From Flexithrix dorotheae DSM 6795 (lineage in GTDB: Bacteria > Bacteroidota > Bacteroidia > Cytophagales > Flammeovirgaceae), in NCBI RefSeq assembly GCF_000379765.1, contig NZ_KB903476.1:470138-534137 (forward strand): a stretch of DNA of 64,000 nucleotides, read 5' to 3'. Numbering within the stretch: position 1 is the stretch's first letter; each line of letters begins with the position of its first letter. Under the pieces are notes generated by a model, which was not told the origin of the DNA, did not search any database, and saw only the letters and a program-made list of their open reading frames with translations. The translations under genes were made by a program, and so were the position numbers. This document shows, in pieces, positions 19,698-30,200 of the stretch.

Positions 19698-21041
19698 ATG
19701 ATGAAAACCATTACAATTGCTGCTTTCTTCTGCATATGCTTAGGCAATTTGGTATTTGCTCAGGACACTGAAAAAACAACTGATGAAGCCATTGATGCAT
19801 TTTTTAATAATGGGGAAAAATGGAGAAAATCAAGGCAATACGAAAAAGCTATTTCAGAATATGACTTTGCATTGGCAATTAGTGATACCGTTTCAAAAGT
19901 GCATTTTGCAAAAGGAATGACTTACATGGCCTTGAAAAATACTGAAAAAGCAGCTGAGTCATTTGAAAAAACCATAAATCTGGCTCCAAAGTTTTTAGGA
20001 GCTCATAAAGCATTGATCAAAGTATATTCCATTGAGAAAAATGATGAAATGCTCGAAAAATCCCTGACTAGAGTGGTGGAAGTAGAAAAAGATCCAAAAG
20101 AAGTAATTAATTACAGGATAAAACTTGCCCAAATTTATATTGATAAAAAGGACTTTAAATCTGCTCAAACCCAAACGAAGGCTGCCCTTTCAAAAGATAA
20201 AACCAATTTAGATGCTTTATACTATGATGCTTTGGTTAATAACGAACTGGGGAACTATGAGATAGCCAAAAACAATATGGAATCTGCTACCAGTACGATT
20301 GCCAGTAATGATCCGAAAATCACTGCTAAGTTTTATTACGAACTTGGCTTTGCCTATCATAAATTAAGACAATTTGATAAGAGCGAAGCAGCCTTCGAAA
20401 AAGCCAACTTTGGTCCATTTAAGTTACAAATTTTAAAACTTACTCCCGGGTATTATCAAAACCTGGCCAGTAGTTATGTGAATATTTATGATTTTAAGGC
20501 TGCAGTAGAAATGCTAAATACTGCACTGGAAATTGATGCTGATCACCCGGACTCAAATCAATTACTTGCTGAAATTTCTATCAAAAGTGAGCATCATCCA
20601 GAGAAAGCCATCACCCTTTATAAAAAAGCCATAAACGGACAAGATGACCCTCAAAAAGCAGTGAGGCTTTATGATACGGTGATTGAATTGCTGCTTGGTT
20701 CTGAAAAATATGATGAAGCCATAAAGCTAGCAGATGAGTGTTTGTCTAAAACCATCAATGCAAGGAATATTTTGCTCATGAAAAGTATGGCACTTCACAA
20801 AAAGGGCAAAACTGAAGAAGGTCTTATTATATTAGAGCAATTGGTAAAAGATGCGAATCTTACTCCATTGGAAATTGTAACTTATAATTTTTCATCGGGA
20901 ATAATGTACGGATCGGTTGGACAAACAGAAAAAGCAAGGGAAGCTTTTAAAAAATCTAATAAAGGCCCATTTGGAAATGTTTCTCAGTATGAATTAGAGA
21001 AATTACCACCAGCTCCCAAAAAAGTGATTGCCCAAGATTAA
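19698..21041 (+). CDS. Secreted TPR protein
   Basis: 447-residue exported protein: signal peptide with core IAAFFCICLGNLVF and cleavage near FAQ. At least seven TPR-like helical pairs follow (for example SRQYEKAISEYDFALAI, KNTEKAAESFEKTINLAP, FDKSEAAFEKANFGPF, GQTEKAREAFKKSNKGPFG). No catalytic motif; probably a protein-interaction scaffold in the periplasm. Starts with two Met codons; either could be used. Ends 38 bp before a bidirectional terminator. Confidence 0.85.
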   Translation: MMKTITIAAFFCICLGNLVFAQDTEKTTDEAIDAFFNNGEKWRKSRQYEKAISEYDFALAISDTVSKVHFAKGMTYMALKNTEKAAESFEKTINLAPKFLGAHKALIKVYSIEKNDEMLEKSLTRVVEVEKDPKEVINYRIKLAQIYIDKKDFKSAQTQTKAALSKDKTNLDALYYDALVNNELGNYEIAKNNMESATSTIASNDPKITAKFYYELGFAYHKLRQFDKSEAAFEKANFGPFKLQILKLTPGYYQNLASSYVNIYDFKAAVEMLNTALEIDADHPDSNQLLAEISIKSEHHPEKAITLYKKAINGQDDPQKAVRLYDTVIELLLGSEKYDEAIKLADECLSKTINARNILLMKSMALHKKGKTEEGLIILEQLVKDANLTPLEIVTYNFSSGIMYGSVGQTEKAREAFKKSNKGPFGNVSQYELEKLPPAPKKVIAQD

Positions 21042-21078
21042 TTATTATAATGTTTTAATAATTGGCTCTAAAATATAG

Positions 21079-21116
21079 AAAAGGAGGACATTCTTTTTAT
21101 GGATTGTCCTCCTTTT
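21079..21116. terminator. Bidirectional terminator between convergent genes
   Basis: 12-bp stem: arm 21079-21090 (AAAAGGAGGACA) pairs with 21105-21116 (TGTCCTCCTTTT). It can serve the TPR gene on plus and the epimerase gene on minus. Confidence 0.85.
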
Positions 21117-21129
21117 TGTTTTCAATCCA

Positions 21130-22197
21130 TTAAATTCTTTTAACACCTAAGCCCGGCTTACCTGAGATTCTCATTTCTCCTTCCTCTATAATAAAGCCCC
21201 CTTTCACCAAGTCCCGGGCCAAATCAAGACTACCATCAAGATCAATATACCTGGTATTTTTACATGAAAATGCAGTATGCAATGCTGCAGAAATACTTAT
21301 TATACTTTCATCATTACATCCCCACATTAAATCCATACCAGAATATTGAGATATTGTAGCAATTTCAATAGCAGGAAATATTCCCCCACATTTCATCAGC
21401 TTAATATTAAAAATCCTACAAGCTGAAGGAGGAGCGGCTAAAGTGAAGGCATTTTTTGGAGATACCAACGATTCATCTGCAGCAATTATGTTTTTAATTT
21501 CAGATGGTAGATTACGCATAGGATCGATATTTTTAGCATCAATCGGTTGCTCTATCAATTCCAGTTTAAGATGCTTGGTTCGATTATAGAATTCAACTAT
21601 CTGGTCAAAATTATAACCCTGGTTTGCATCTATTCTCTGAATAATCTTATTCCCATACAATTCATTAATCTTTGTAAGCCTCTCAATATCCTCTTCTATG
21701 GAGATACCCAACTTCACTTTTAAATTTTTAAAGCCTCTTCCTACATATTCTTTGGCCTCCTCTAGGGTTTCTTCCACATTTTTTATCCCAATTGTAATGG
21801 AAGTTGGAAGAGATTTTATTTTTTCCCCAAGAAATGTGACCAACGGAACACCCAGGTACTTCGTGAAAATATCATATAAAGCAACATCCAGCGCTACTCT
21901 AACTCCCGGGTTTTCCGGATAACGGGCATGGACTTCATGCAATAGTTTATAGAAGTTTCTGATATCCTGACCCACCAGCCAATCGAAATTTTCATTTTCA
22001 AGCACTTTCATGGTATCATCCAGCGATTCTCCAACTACCGGTTTACTTGGATTACTGGAACCATAACCCGATAGGCCATTTTCTCCAATAATTTCCACAA
22101 AACTCACGGCAACGGAATCAACGGTTTTGTAAGCAATAGTGTAAGGCCTGGTAAGTCCAAGGTTTTCCTTACTAATGTTTATCTTCTGTATTTTCAT
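21130..22197 (-). CDS. Enolase-superfamily enzyme, likely dipeptide epimerase
   Basis: Member of the muconate lactonizing / dipeptide epimerase group. The barrel catalytic set is present: KxK lysines in NLKVKLG, metal ligands in DANQGY, ELIEQPI and AADESL, the second base lysine in NIKLMKCGG, and a C-terminal WGCNDES loop. This fits L-Ala-D/L-Glu-type epimerases that recycle cell-wall dipeptides, but other dipeptides are possible. 355 residues, no signal peptide. It follows rho on the same strand, separated by a terminator. Confidence 0.85.
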   Translation of the reverse strand: MKIQKINISKENLGLTRPYTIAYKTVDSVAVSFVEIIGENGLSGYGSSNPSKPVVGESLDDTMKVLENENFDWLVGQDIRNFYKLLHEVHARYPENPGVRVALDVALYDIFTKYLGVPLVTFLGEKIKSLPTSITIGIKNVEETLEEAKEYVGRGFKNLKVKLGISIEEDIERLTKINELYGNKIIQRIDANQGYNFDQIVEFYNRTKHLKLELIEQPIDAKNIDPMRNLPSEIKNIIAADESLVSPKNAFTLAAPPSACRIFNIKLMKCGGIFPAIEIATISQYSGMDLMWGCNDESIISISAALHTAFSCKNTRYIDLDGSLDLARDLVKGGFIIEEGEMRISGKPGLGVKRI

Positions 22198-22227
22198 GGT
22201 TATTGTTTAATTAGTTTTTGGGCACAA

Positions 22228-22263
22228 AAAAAGGTAAACGTGGGTTCAACTCCACATTTACCT
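22228..22263 (-). terminator. Terminator of rho
   Basis: AGGTAAACGTGG (22232-22243) pairs with CCACATTTACCT (22252-22263) with one G-U pair in the minus-strand RNA, followed by a T-run on the minus strand. Confidence 0.75.
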
Positions 22264-22322
22264 CAATAATTTTTATTTAAAAGCCTGGAATATTCCTTTT
22301 TCGGAAATATTTGGAATATTAA

Positions 22323-23981
22323 TTACCCATTCATTGAAATCAGGAACTCTTCATTGTCTCTTGTTCCCCTCATGTTATTAAGCAGGTATTCCATAGCTTC
22401 ATTTGGATTCATGTCTGACATAAATTTCCTCAGAATCCAAACTCTTGATAAGGTATCCTTATCAAGCAGCAAATCTTCTTTTCTTGTTCCAGATGTCATC
22501 ACATCTATGGCAGGGTAAATTCGCTTGTTGGCTAATTTTCTGTCTAGTTGCAATTCCATATTACCAGTTCCTTTAAATTCTTCGAAAATTACTTCGTCCA
22601 TTTTAGAACCGGTTTCAATTAAGGCAGTAGCAATAATGGTTAATGAACCTCCATTTTCTACATTCCTTGCTGCTCCAAAAAATCTTTTAGGTTTATGAAG
22701 TGCATTGGCATCCACACCACCTGATAAAATTTTACCTGAAGATGGGGAAACAGTGTTATAAGCTCTGGCTAACCTTGTGATAGAATCAAGAAGAATTACT
22801 ACATCATGCCCACACTCTACCATTCTCTTCGCCTTTTCCAATACAATAGAAGAAACTTTTACATGTCTTTCTGCCTGCTCATCAAAAGTTGAAGAAACCA
22901 CCTCAGCACGTACACTTCTGGCCATATCTGTTACTTCTTCAGGTCTTTCATCAATTAGCAACACTATCAGGAAGCATTCAGGGTGGTTTTTAGCTATTGC
23001 ATTGGCAATTTCTTTTAAGAGCACTGTTTTACCAGATTTTGGCTGGGAAACAATCATACCCCTTTGTCCTTTTCCGATTGGTGAGAACAAATCCAAAACT
23101 CTGGTTGACATGGCTGCTCCTTTGCTACTCAGGTTTAATTTTTCATCGGGGAACAATGGCGTTAGGTACTCAAAAGGAACCCTGTCTCGTATTTCTTCTG
23201 TAGTTTTCCCATTTACCCATTCCACTCTTAACAATGCAAAATATTTTTCACCGTCTTTTGGAGGCCTGATTTGTCCTTTTACAGTATCTCCTGTTTTTAA
23301 TCCAAATAATTTAATTTGGGACGGAGACACATAGATATCGTCAGGACTGGCAAGGTAATTATAATCTGATGACCTTAGGAATCCATACCCATCCTGCATG
23401 ATCTCCAAAACGCCTTCATTTTCAATTACACCATCAAATTCTCTGATTGATCCGCCCTGTTTTTTCGATTTATTTGGCCGGTTTTCATTGCTATTTCCCT
23501 TATCTTCATCTTTGTTATCTTTCCCCGACTCTTGTCTTGGCTTATGAGGTTTAGCCTCAACTTCTTTATTTTCTGCGACCTCTTTTTCCTTTTTGGGGGA
23601 TTCAATGACGTCTTTTCTTGGTTTCAGCCTCCTTACAGTCTCCTCTTTTTCATTCTGATTATCACTATTACCTTCTTTAGAAGGAGCTTTTGATTCCACC
23701 CCTTTTTTTACATTCTCTCTTTTCACCCGTTGCCGTTTGGTGGGTTCAAAGCCACTTTTTGACTCTTTCGGTGCCTCGGTCTTTTTTTTCTGATTTGACT
23801 TATCGGTGGGAATGTCTGTTTTTTTTGGTAATTCTGAATCTGGAAGGATAGCTTGTTGATCTAATATCTTATAAATCAGTTCTTTTTTAGGTAATTTCTT
23901 GAAATTTTTAAGTCCAAGCTCCTCTGCAATAACTTTCAGCTCCGAAAGGAGTCTGATGTCCAAGTCTTCAATCGTGTACAT
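22323..23981 (-). CDS. rho: Transcription termination factor Rho
   Basis: Hexameric RNA-dependent ATPase that ends transcription. The N-terminal Rho_N helices (residues 1-50) are followed by a ~140-residue highly charged, Lys/Glu/Pro-rich low-complexity insertion. The S1-like RNA-binding domain starts near [19 protein letters not shown]. The ATPase has Walker [14 protein letters not shown], Walker [16 protein letters not shown], and the Q/R loop region following [21 protein letters not shown]. The long insertion is usual in Bacteroidota Rho. It is preceded by a 430-bp gap that may hold autoregulatory sites. Confidence 0.96.
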   Translation of the reverse strand: MYTIEDLDIRLLSELKVIAEELGLKNFKKLPKKELIYKILDQQAILPDSELPKKTDIPTDKSNQKKKTEAPKESKSGFEPTKRQRVKRENVKKGVESKAPSKEGNSDNQNEKEETVRRLKPRKDVIESPKKEKEVAENKEVEAKPHKPRQESGKDNKDEDKGNSNENRPNKSKKQGGSIREFDGVIENEGVLEIMQDGYGFLRSSDYNYLASPDDIYVSPSQIKLFGLKTGDTVKGQIRPPKDGEKYFALLRVEWVNGKTTEEIRDRVPFEYLTPLFPDEKLNLSSKGAAMSTRVLDLFSPIGKGQRGMIVSQPKSGKTVLLKEIANAIAKNHPECFLIVLLIDERPEEVTDMARSVRAEVVSSTFDEQAERHVKVSSIVLEKAKRMVECGHDVVILLDSITRLARAYNTVSPSSGKILSGGVDANALHKPKRFFGAARNVENGGSLTIIATALIETGSKMDEVIFEEFKGTGNMELQLDRKLANKRIYPAIDVMTSGTRKEDLLLDKDTLSRVWILRKFMSDMNPNEAMEYLLNNMRGTRDNEEFLISMNG

Positions 23982-24413
23982 ACTGTAAAATGTGGTTTAA
24001 GACTAAACCAATAGTTTTAAAAATGCTTAATTATTAATCTTTATTAGAATGATTTAATGAAAAATCCTTTGAGAGAGGAAAATTTAAATCAAAAAGTGAG
24101 CGATTATTTATATTGATTTGAGACTACAATTATATGGTAGTTAATTCAAAATAGCAAAGGAAAGAAGTAATTTTTATACAGTAATACTAACAAAAAAATT
24201 ACATTTCCCAAATAAAGTAATTTACTATGGTTTTTCTCCAATTATTTTACTGGTCAAAATTCCTAAAATGCCAATATATTTTTATGAAAACTATTGAATG
24301 AATCTCATAGAAGTTGTGATCTTCGGCTAATTTACCACTTCTTTTTTGGTAAACTTACTGTCCAAGACTCCTGGTTAATTAATACAGTATAGCGCGATTA
24401 AAAGGAAATAATA
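23982..24413. other. Intergenic region upstream of rho, nothing recognised
   Basis: About 430 bp without a supported ORF. Rho leaders are often long in bacteria, so part may be an untranslated leader, but I see no clear hairpin, repeat or TAnnTTTG box at a convincing position. Confidence 0.45.
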
Positions 24414-25499
24414 CTATTTTACCAGGCTAAAAGATTCATTTTCACAAATCGATTTTATCGCTCTCAGAGTTTTTTCCATTTCTACTTTCATTTTTTTCTT
24501 AAAAAGAGGAACCAACATCCAGCCTATCACCGGAAGAGGGGTCATATGCAGTTCAATAGTCAGCTTTGTATAATCATTTCCTGATTTTTCGAAAATAAAG
24601 TAAGTGGTAAAATTTTTTACTAAAGGAAACTGATTAGTTTTTTCTCCATAAATTACTTTATTATCACCAAAGTCGTTAGTTACAGTTTCAAATGAAATCT
24701 TTTGATTTCCAATTACACAAATATGCTTCATTCCTTGCCGGTTAACCCTGTTTTTCACATATTCAAACTTATCCACTTCTTTATTCCAGCTGGTTCTCAA
24801 CTCGAGGTTTGTCACCATTTCTACTACTTCATTCACAGGACTTTCCACCAGGGTTTCCAGGGTTAAAGGTTCCTTTTCTAAATTCCCTATTTTTCTATCC
24901 GGAATTGCTACGATTTTCTTTTTTAAGGGTGCTAATTCGATATAATTAAACTGTACCTGACCAATTCCTTCATAATTTTCCGAACCCTGTGTTACAGGTA
25001 GAAAATCGGAATGTTTAATATTTATATTGTTATTAGTAAATAAAGCATATTCCTTAGAATCTATATTATTTTTGAGCAATCGGTGTGCTAATATTACATC
25101 AGCTCCGTACGGTTTTTTATTCTGATTTACATTAATGAACCGAAAGTTACCTTCATGAATCACAAATTTCAAGGTAAGTCCTACTGCAGATGTACAAGCT
25201 CCACAATTACAAATCCTTCTTGCTTCATATAATTTAATCTGGCTATGGAAATCTAAAAACATTCTTTTCACCTGATTGAAAAGCTTTGCCGGAGTAGGAA
25301 TTTCATTATATTTATAAAAAAACACCGCATCTCCCTCTATTTCAGCTACCTCCATTCCAATTTCATTTGCATTCAGAATAATTTCTAAAAGTTCTGAAAT
25401 AATATGCTGACTATGATTTATTTCTGTTTGGGTAACAAATTTGGTAAACCCTGAAATATCTGGCAGAAAAATTAACGATTCACCTTCTTTAATCTCCAT
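24414..25499 (-). CDS. DUF2652 protein with C-terminal START-like domain
   Basis: 361 residues in two parts. The first ~200 resemble DUF2652, a relative of class III adenylyl cyclase domains: LIFLPDISGFTKFV at the start and AEIEGDAVFFYK, the equivalents of the two metal-binding loops. A cysteine cluster RRICNCGACTS near residue 95 could bind metal. Residues ~210-355 look like a polyketide-cyclase/START (SRPBCC) fold. No transmembrane segment. Cyclase activity is unproven and the role unknown; the two-domain layout occurs elsewhere in Bacteroidota. Confidence 0.75.
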   Translation of the reverse strand: MEIKEGESLIFLPDISGFTKFVTQTEINHSQHIISELLEIILNANEIGMEVAEIEGDAVFFYKYNEIPTPAKLFNQVKRMFLDFHSQIKLYEARRICNCGACTSAVGLTLKFVIHEGNFRFINVNQNKKPYGADVILAHRLLKNNIDSKEYALFTNNNINIKHSDFLPVTQGSENYEGIGQVQFNYIELAPLKKKIVAIPDRKIGNLEKEPLTLETLVESPVNEVVEMVTNLELRTSWNKEVDKFEYVKNRVNRQGMKHICVIGNQKISFETVTNDFGDNKVIYGEKTNQFPLVKNFTTYFIFEKSGNDYTKLTIELHMTPLPVIGWMLVPLFKKKMKVEMEKTLRAIKSICENESFSLVK

Positions 25500-25859
25500 T
25501 ATATTTATCGAAAATTTACATTAATCGGAAAAGCACTGACCTAGCGGTATAGTATTAAAAAATTGTGGAATGTTTAACATTATTTACTGGATACCCCTTA
25601 AAACCCTTTAACCTATAAATTCAGGTAGGAAACTCTTAATAACTGACCTAAGGGAAGAAAACTTCTTAAGTTTATATCTACTAACATCACTTATCTGTAA
25701 AAAGGTCAAATTGATTATCACATTTTACAAAAGTTTTCCATTCTATAAGTTTACTTTTTCATCTATTTATTAATTAACTTCATGTATTGGGAATTTCTTT
25801 CCCTAAAAACTTGAAGATTTTTTGAATTGAAATTTTTCTGAAACTAAAAACAAATACCC
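25500..25859. other. Intergenic region, nothing recognised
   Basis: About 360 bp between divergent genes; AT-rich with no supported ORF, hairpin or repeat. Promoters for both neighbours must lie here. Confidence 0.45.
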
Positions 25860-26570
25860 ATGTTAAAAAACCTATTTATTCTCACTTTTTTGCTTGGCTT
25901 AACTAACCTTTCATTTTCACAATGCAATCCTTATTTTAATTACGATGAAGGGACTGAAATTGAACAAACAAATTATAATGGCAAAGGAAAACCCTCTGGC
26001 AAAACCACAATGGTAATTAAGGAGGTAAAAGGAGGAGGTGATCATGTAATTTATGTTACTCAAATGACTATGCAGGATCAAAAGGATAAGGAAATAAATT
26101 CCGCTGAAATTGAAATGGAATGTGAAAATGGTGTTTTCAAACTCGATTTAAGCAGATTTGCTCCTCAGAATATGCAGGAAATGGAGGGAATCAATATAGA
26201 ATTTGAAGGTAGCCAGCTGGAACTTCCAAGTACATTTTCAGTTGGGGAAACCCTAAAAGAAGCTAACTTTACCGTAAAAGTTAATTCGGACAATCCGGCA
26301 CTTGCAATGGCAATGGCAGATTCTGACATCAATATATATAATAGAAAAGTAGAAGCAAAAGAATCTATCACTACCCCTGCCGGTACTTTTGAATGTTATA
26401 AAATTAGCTATAATTCTACCATGGAGACAAAAATCATGGGAATAAAAAAGACTTTTGAAACCTCTGCAATTGAATGGATTAGCAAAGATGTGGGTATGGT
26501 AAAAATGGAGTCTTATGATAAAAAAGGCAAAATGAGTGGATATACTCTTTTAACAGGTTATAAAAAATAA
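25860..26570 (+). CDS. Secreted beta-rich protein (DUF3108-like)
   Basis: 236-residue exported protein: signal peptide with core LFILTFLLGLTNLSF and cleavage near SFSQ. The mature part is beta-strand rich and ends with the segment TTPAGTFECYKISYNS...EWISKDVGMVKMESYDKKGKMSGYTLL, the pattern of DUF3108/TapB-like periplasmic proteins. No catalytic residues evident. Function unknown. A strong terminator follows, so it is not co-transcribed with the cytochrome c gene. Confidence 0.7.
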   Translation: MLKNLFILTFLLGLTNLSFSQCNPYFNYDEGTEIEQTNYNGKGKPSGKTTMVIKEVKGGGDHVIYVTQMTMQDQKDKEINSAEIEMECENGVFKLDLSRFAPQNMQEMEGINIEFEGSQLELPSTFSVGETLKEANFTVKVNSDNPALAMAMADSDINIYNRKVEAKESITTPAGTFECYKISYNSTMETKIMGIKKTFETSAIEWISKDVGMVKMESYDKKGKMSGYTLLTGYKK

Positions 26571-26578
26571 TCCTTTCC

Positions 26579-26610
26579 GGCCCTCGGTAATATGAGGGCC
26601 TTTTATTTTT
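26579..26610 (+). terminator. Rho-independent terminator
   Basis: Stem GGCCCTC (26579-26585) / GAGGGCC (26594-26600), loop GGTAATAT, then TTTTATTTTT. Confidence 0.85.
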
Positions 26611-26664
26611 TGATTTCCCCAACAAATCCTTTCATTCCCCCAGAAAAAATCTCCCTTCTTCCCT

Positions 26665-26672
26665 TATTTTTG
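26665..26672 (+). promoter_or_regulatory. Candidate -7 box (TATTTTTG) for the cytochrome c gene
   Basis: Matches TAnnTTTG, lies just past the preceding terminator and 30 bp before the cytochrome c start. No clear -33 TTG. Confidence 0.4.
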
Positions 26673-26701
26673 AGCCAACAATACCTAACCACTCAAAAAT
26701 T

Positions 26702-27121
26702 ATGGGCATAACCTCAAAATCTATATTTAAAATTATTCCTTTTATAGCAGTAGGAGCTGTGCTCCTGGCCATTCTTTTCATTGTAAAAGGAGGAGATAAA
26801 AGCGCTGTACTATATGAAACGCATTGCCAAAGCTGCCATCTGGAAAAAGGGGAAGGTTTAAGAGGAATTATTCCACCTCTCGCCCAGGCTGATTACCTGG
26901 AAAAATATCCTGAAAAACTGGCTTGTATCATCCGTTATGGTATGAATCAGCCCATTATTGTAAATGGGATTGAGTATCATGAAAACATGCCGGCTAACCC
27001 CAACCTCACTGACTCGGAAATTACCAATATCATCAACTATGTGCTGAAAAATTTTGGAAATGATTTGCCTACTATTAATTTCCAAACCGTTTCTGAACAG
27101 TTGGAAAATTGTGAAGAATGA
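26702..27121 (+). CDS. Membrane-anchored mono-heme cytochrome c
   Basis: 139 residues: an uncleaved N-terminal membrane anchor (IIPFIAVGAVLLAILFIV, ~9-29), then a cytochrome c domain. The heme site is CQSCH near residue 43 and the likely axial Met is in YHENMPANPNLTD. The domain faces the periplasm. Probably an electron shuttle for a respiratory oxidase or a periplasmic redox enzyme; no partner is adjacent. The alpha-2-macroglobulin gene starts 127 bp downstream on the same strand and may or may not be co-transcribed. Confidence 0.88.
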   Translation: MGITSKSIFKIIPFIAVGAVLLAILFIVKGGDKSAVLYETHCQSCHLEKGEGLRGIIPPLAQADYLEKYPEKLACIIRYGMNQPIIVNGIEYHENMPANPNLTDSEITNIINYVLKNFGNDLPTINFQTVSEQLENCEE

Positions 27122-27248
27122 AGTTTTTCCTGAAAAAAATCGCTAATCTCTTATTGTATTTCCCTCTATTCTAAAAAAATGTCACCCCTCTTTATGGAAT
27201 TTTCATAATGGCTGCATCCTGTTGGTATAAACCCAAAAACTACAGCTT

Positions 27249-30200
27249 ATGAAAATGTTTTACTACCAGTTTATTACCACTTTACTTTCAGGGATTTTTT
27301 TAATAGGCGTGTCAAACCAGCTATTCGCTCAACATCCTGAGGACTTCAAACTTTTAATCAGCAAAAGGCACAGCCTAAATACTTACATTTTTAATATAGA
27401 AAATGAAAGAGCAGAAGTGCTTTATAAAAACGGCTTGTATCTAATCGATTCAAGCTTTTTCCATACCCTTGTTGATTCTTTCAAAATCGATAGTGTTTAC
27501 CGAAAACCTCTGGATTTCGGCCACTATCTTTTCGTAGAAGCCAGAGAAAATCAATTGTATTACGAAATTATTTCTGAAAATCAGGTGGATATCAAATTGT
27601 TGAACAACCAGACTGATTTAGCCATCCTGGTGCATGACACCGCTGGAAATACGATTGTAGATGCGGAGGTTTTTGTACAGCAAAAAAAATTAAAACTCAA
27701 TCCTGAAACCAACACATTTATTAACCGAAAAAGACAAAAGGATGGCTGGGTGAAGGTAAATTACAATGGGCAATCTCATTTTTTCTATATTGAAAAAAAC
27801 AAAAAAAACTCCTGGATAAAACGCACAAAGAATAACATCATCTACAGTGTGCCCATCAGCTACATTTGGGTTCCTTTCTACAATTTTGGAAGAAATATTT
27901 ATCGTTCCGTAAAATGGGGAGAACCCCATGGAGTTGTGCGAAAGGTTTTTGGGATATTCGATGAGGATTACAGAAATAACTCCAGTTTTTATAATTACAA
28001 GAAAAAATTCAGGGGGTTCATGGTTTTGAACCAACCAAAATATCGCCCGGCTGATACAGTAAAACTTAAAGCGATAATTACCAGAAAAAAGGGGAAAGGC
28101 ATCAGCAAAAAGCTGGATCTTTGGATAGCACAATATGGCAGCAAGGATACTCATCTGGGTAAAGTTTCTCCTTACCGGAAAGGCGGATATTCCTATCAAT
28201 TTATTTTACACGATTCCCTTCGGCTCAATCTCGATAGAAATGCTGAAATAATTCTCAAATACAAGGATAAGTCAGTAATGTCTACCTATCTCCATTATGA
28301 AGATTACGAATTGGATAATGTGAATTTTACTTCCAGATTAGCCAAAGAAACTGTTTACAAAGGTGAAAAGCAATCTGTAATACTCCAGGCGAAAGATGCC
28401 AATCAGCTGAATGTGCTGGATGGCAAAGCCCAAATTTCTGTTTTATCTCCGTCCATTTTTACCTATTATTCTGATTCTCTATTCGTTCCAGATACACTTT
28501 GGCGGCATGAAGTATCATTGGAAGCGATAGGTGAAACCAAAGTAAATATTCCGGATTCCATCTTTGGGAACGTGGACCTGGCTTATAAAATTCATACTTT
28601 TTTCACGAACGCTGATAATGAAATTCACCAGGGAAACCTCAATGGAAAGTTCTTTAAGGATTATCGTCCTATTGAATTGAAGCTTGAAAAAGACAGCCTG
28701 TTTGTGGATTATGGAAATCCTGAAGCTTTAAAAACCAGGAAGGGAATGTTGCTGGAATGGCAGGAAAATGAACTGATTTTCAAACAAGAAATCTCACTTT
28801 CAGATAAAATTAAATTAAATCCATACGCTACAAATTACCAATTGAAAACAGATAGTATAACAATAAACATTGCTATTTCAAATGAACAGGAACGCATAGA
28901 ATGCCTTACACACAGAACACAGGATTCCGTGAAAATCATTATGGAAAACCCCAGAAAATTACCATTCTGGTACACCATTTATCGCAATAATAAAATCATA
29001 GCTGAAGGCAATGCCACTTCACTTGATTTTAGTAGAAAATCCAATCTTCGGGAAAACTATTTTATCGCTTACAATTATATCTGGGCAGGGAATAAAAAAG
29101 AACAAAGCTATTCCATTCCCTACCGGAGAAAGGACCTGGATGTGAAAATTATTCATCCCCAAAAAGTTTACCCGGGGCAAGAAGTTGAAATGAATATTCT
29201 GGTAAGTAACCATGCTGGAAAACCCTTGCCAAATATTGACCTGACTGCCTATGCCTATACTGGCAAATTTGAGGCTGACAATAGCCCGGATCTACCAGCC
29301 TGGTATATCAAATCAAAAAACAGAAAATATTACAATGAATTTTCATTTCCCTACTATGATGTATTTCAGGAAAATGGACAAACGCTGCTAGATTTCGACT
29401 TTTGGGAAAAAACCATGAAGCTGGATTCCCTTGAATATTACAATTTTCTATATCCTGAAAATGGATTTTATCAATTTGAAATGCCGGCTTTGGACAGCAT
29501 CACACAATTTTCTCCTCATGTAGTGGCAAATGGTTATGGTATTCCTGTTTACACAATTACGGTAGACAATCAATTAATTTATTTCAAAGATACTGACCAC
29601 CTCAAAAGATATTCCTTTCAACTGGATTCCGGAGCACACAAAATTGAATTGAGAACTTCTAATGAATACCTGAAAATTGACAGCTTTTATATTCCCCATC
29701 AAAAGAAAACTATTTTTTCGCTTGATCTAGATAATCTTCCTGAATTTGTGCACTGCGATACTTTGGGAAAGTTTTTCACTCAATGGGAACAGGACAAACT
29801 AAACCGCACACTCATATTATATAAAAATAAATTTTATGCAGATACTTCCTATTTTAAGCAACAAGATAAGATTTATGCCATCCCGGGAAATGCAGGGCAT
29901 CATTTTAATCATTCCCCAAAAACTGACTTGGTAATTGGACCTTTCCGTCCTTTGCCCATGACATTTGTTTCCCCCGATTATTTCAAAATCAGATTGGATT
30001 GGGAGCCATTCTACGGATACGATCTTTATCCTGGTAAAATCAAGATGAAATTCAATGATAAAATTATTGGAAACAATTATTTTTTGAATGACAGTAGGGA
30101 AACTCCCTGGATCAATGATTGGGTACTTCGGGAAAGTGAACTTTTACGACCACATTGGGAAAAACCCAAAGATACTTTTGAGCTTCCCCAATTAATAGAA

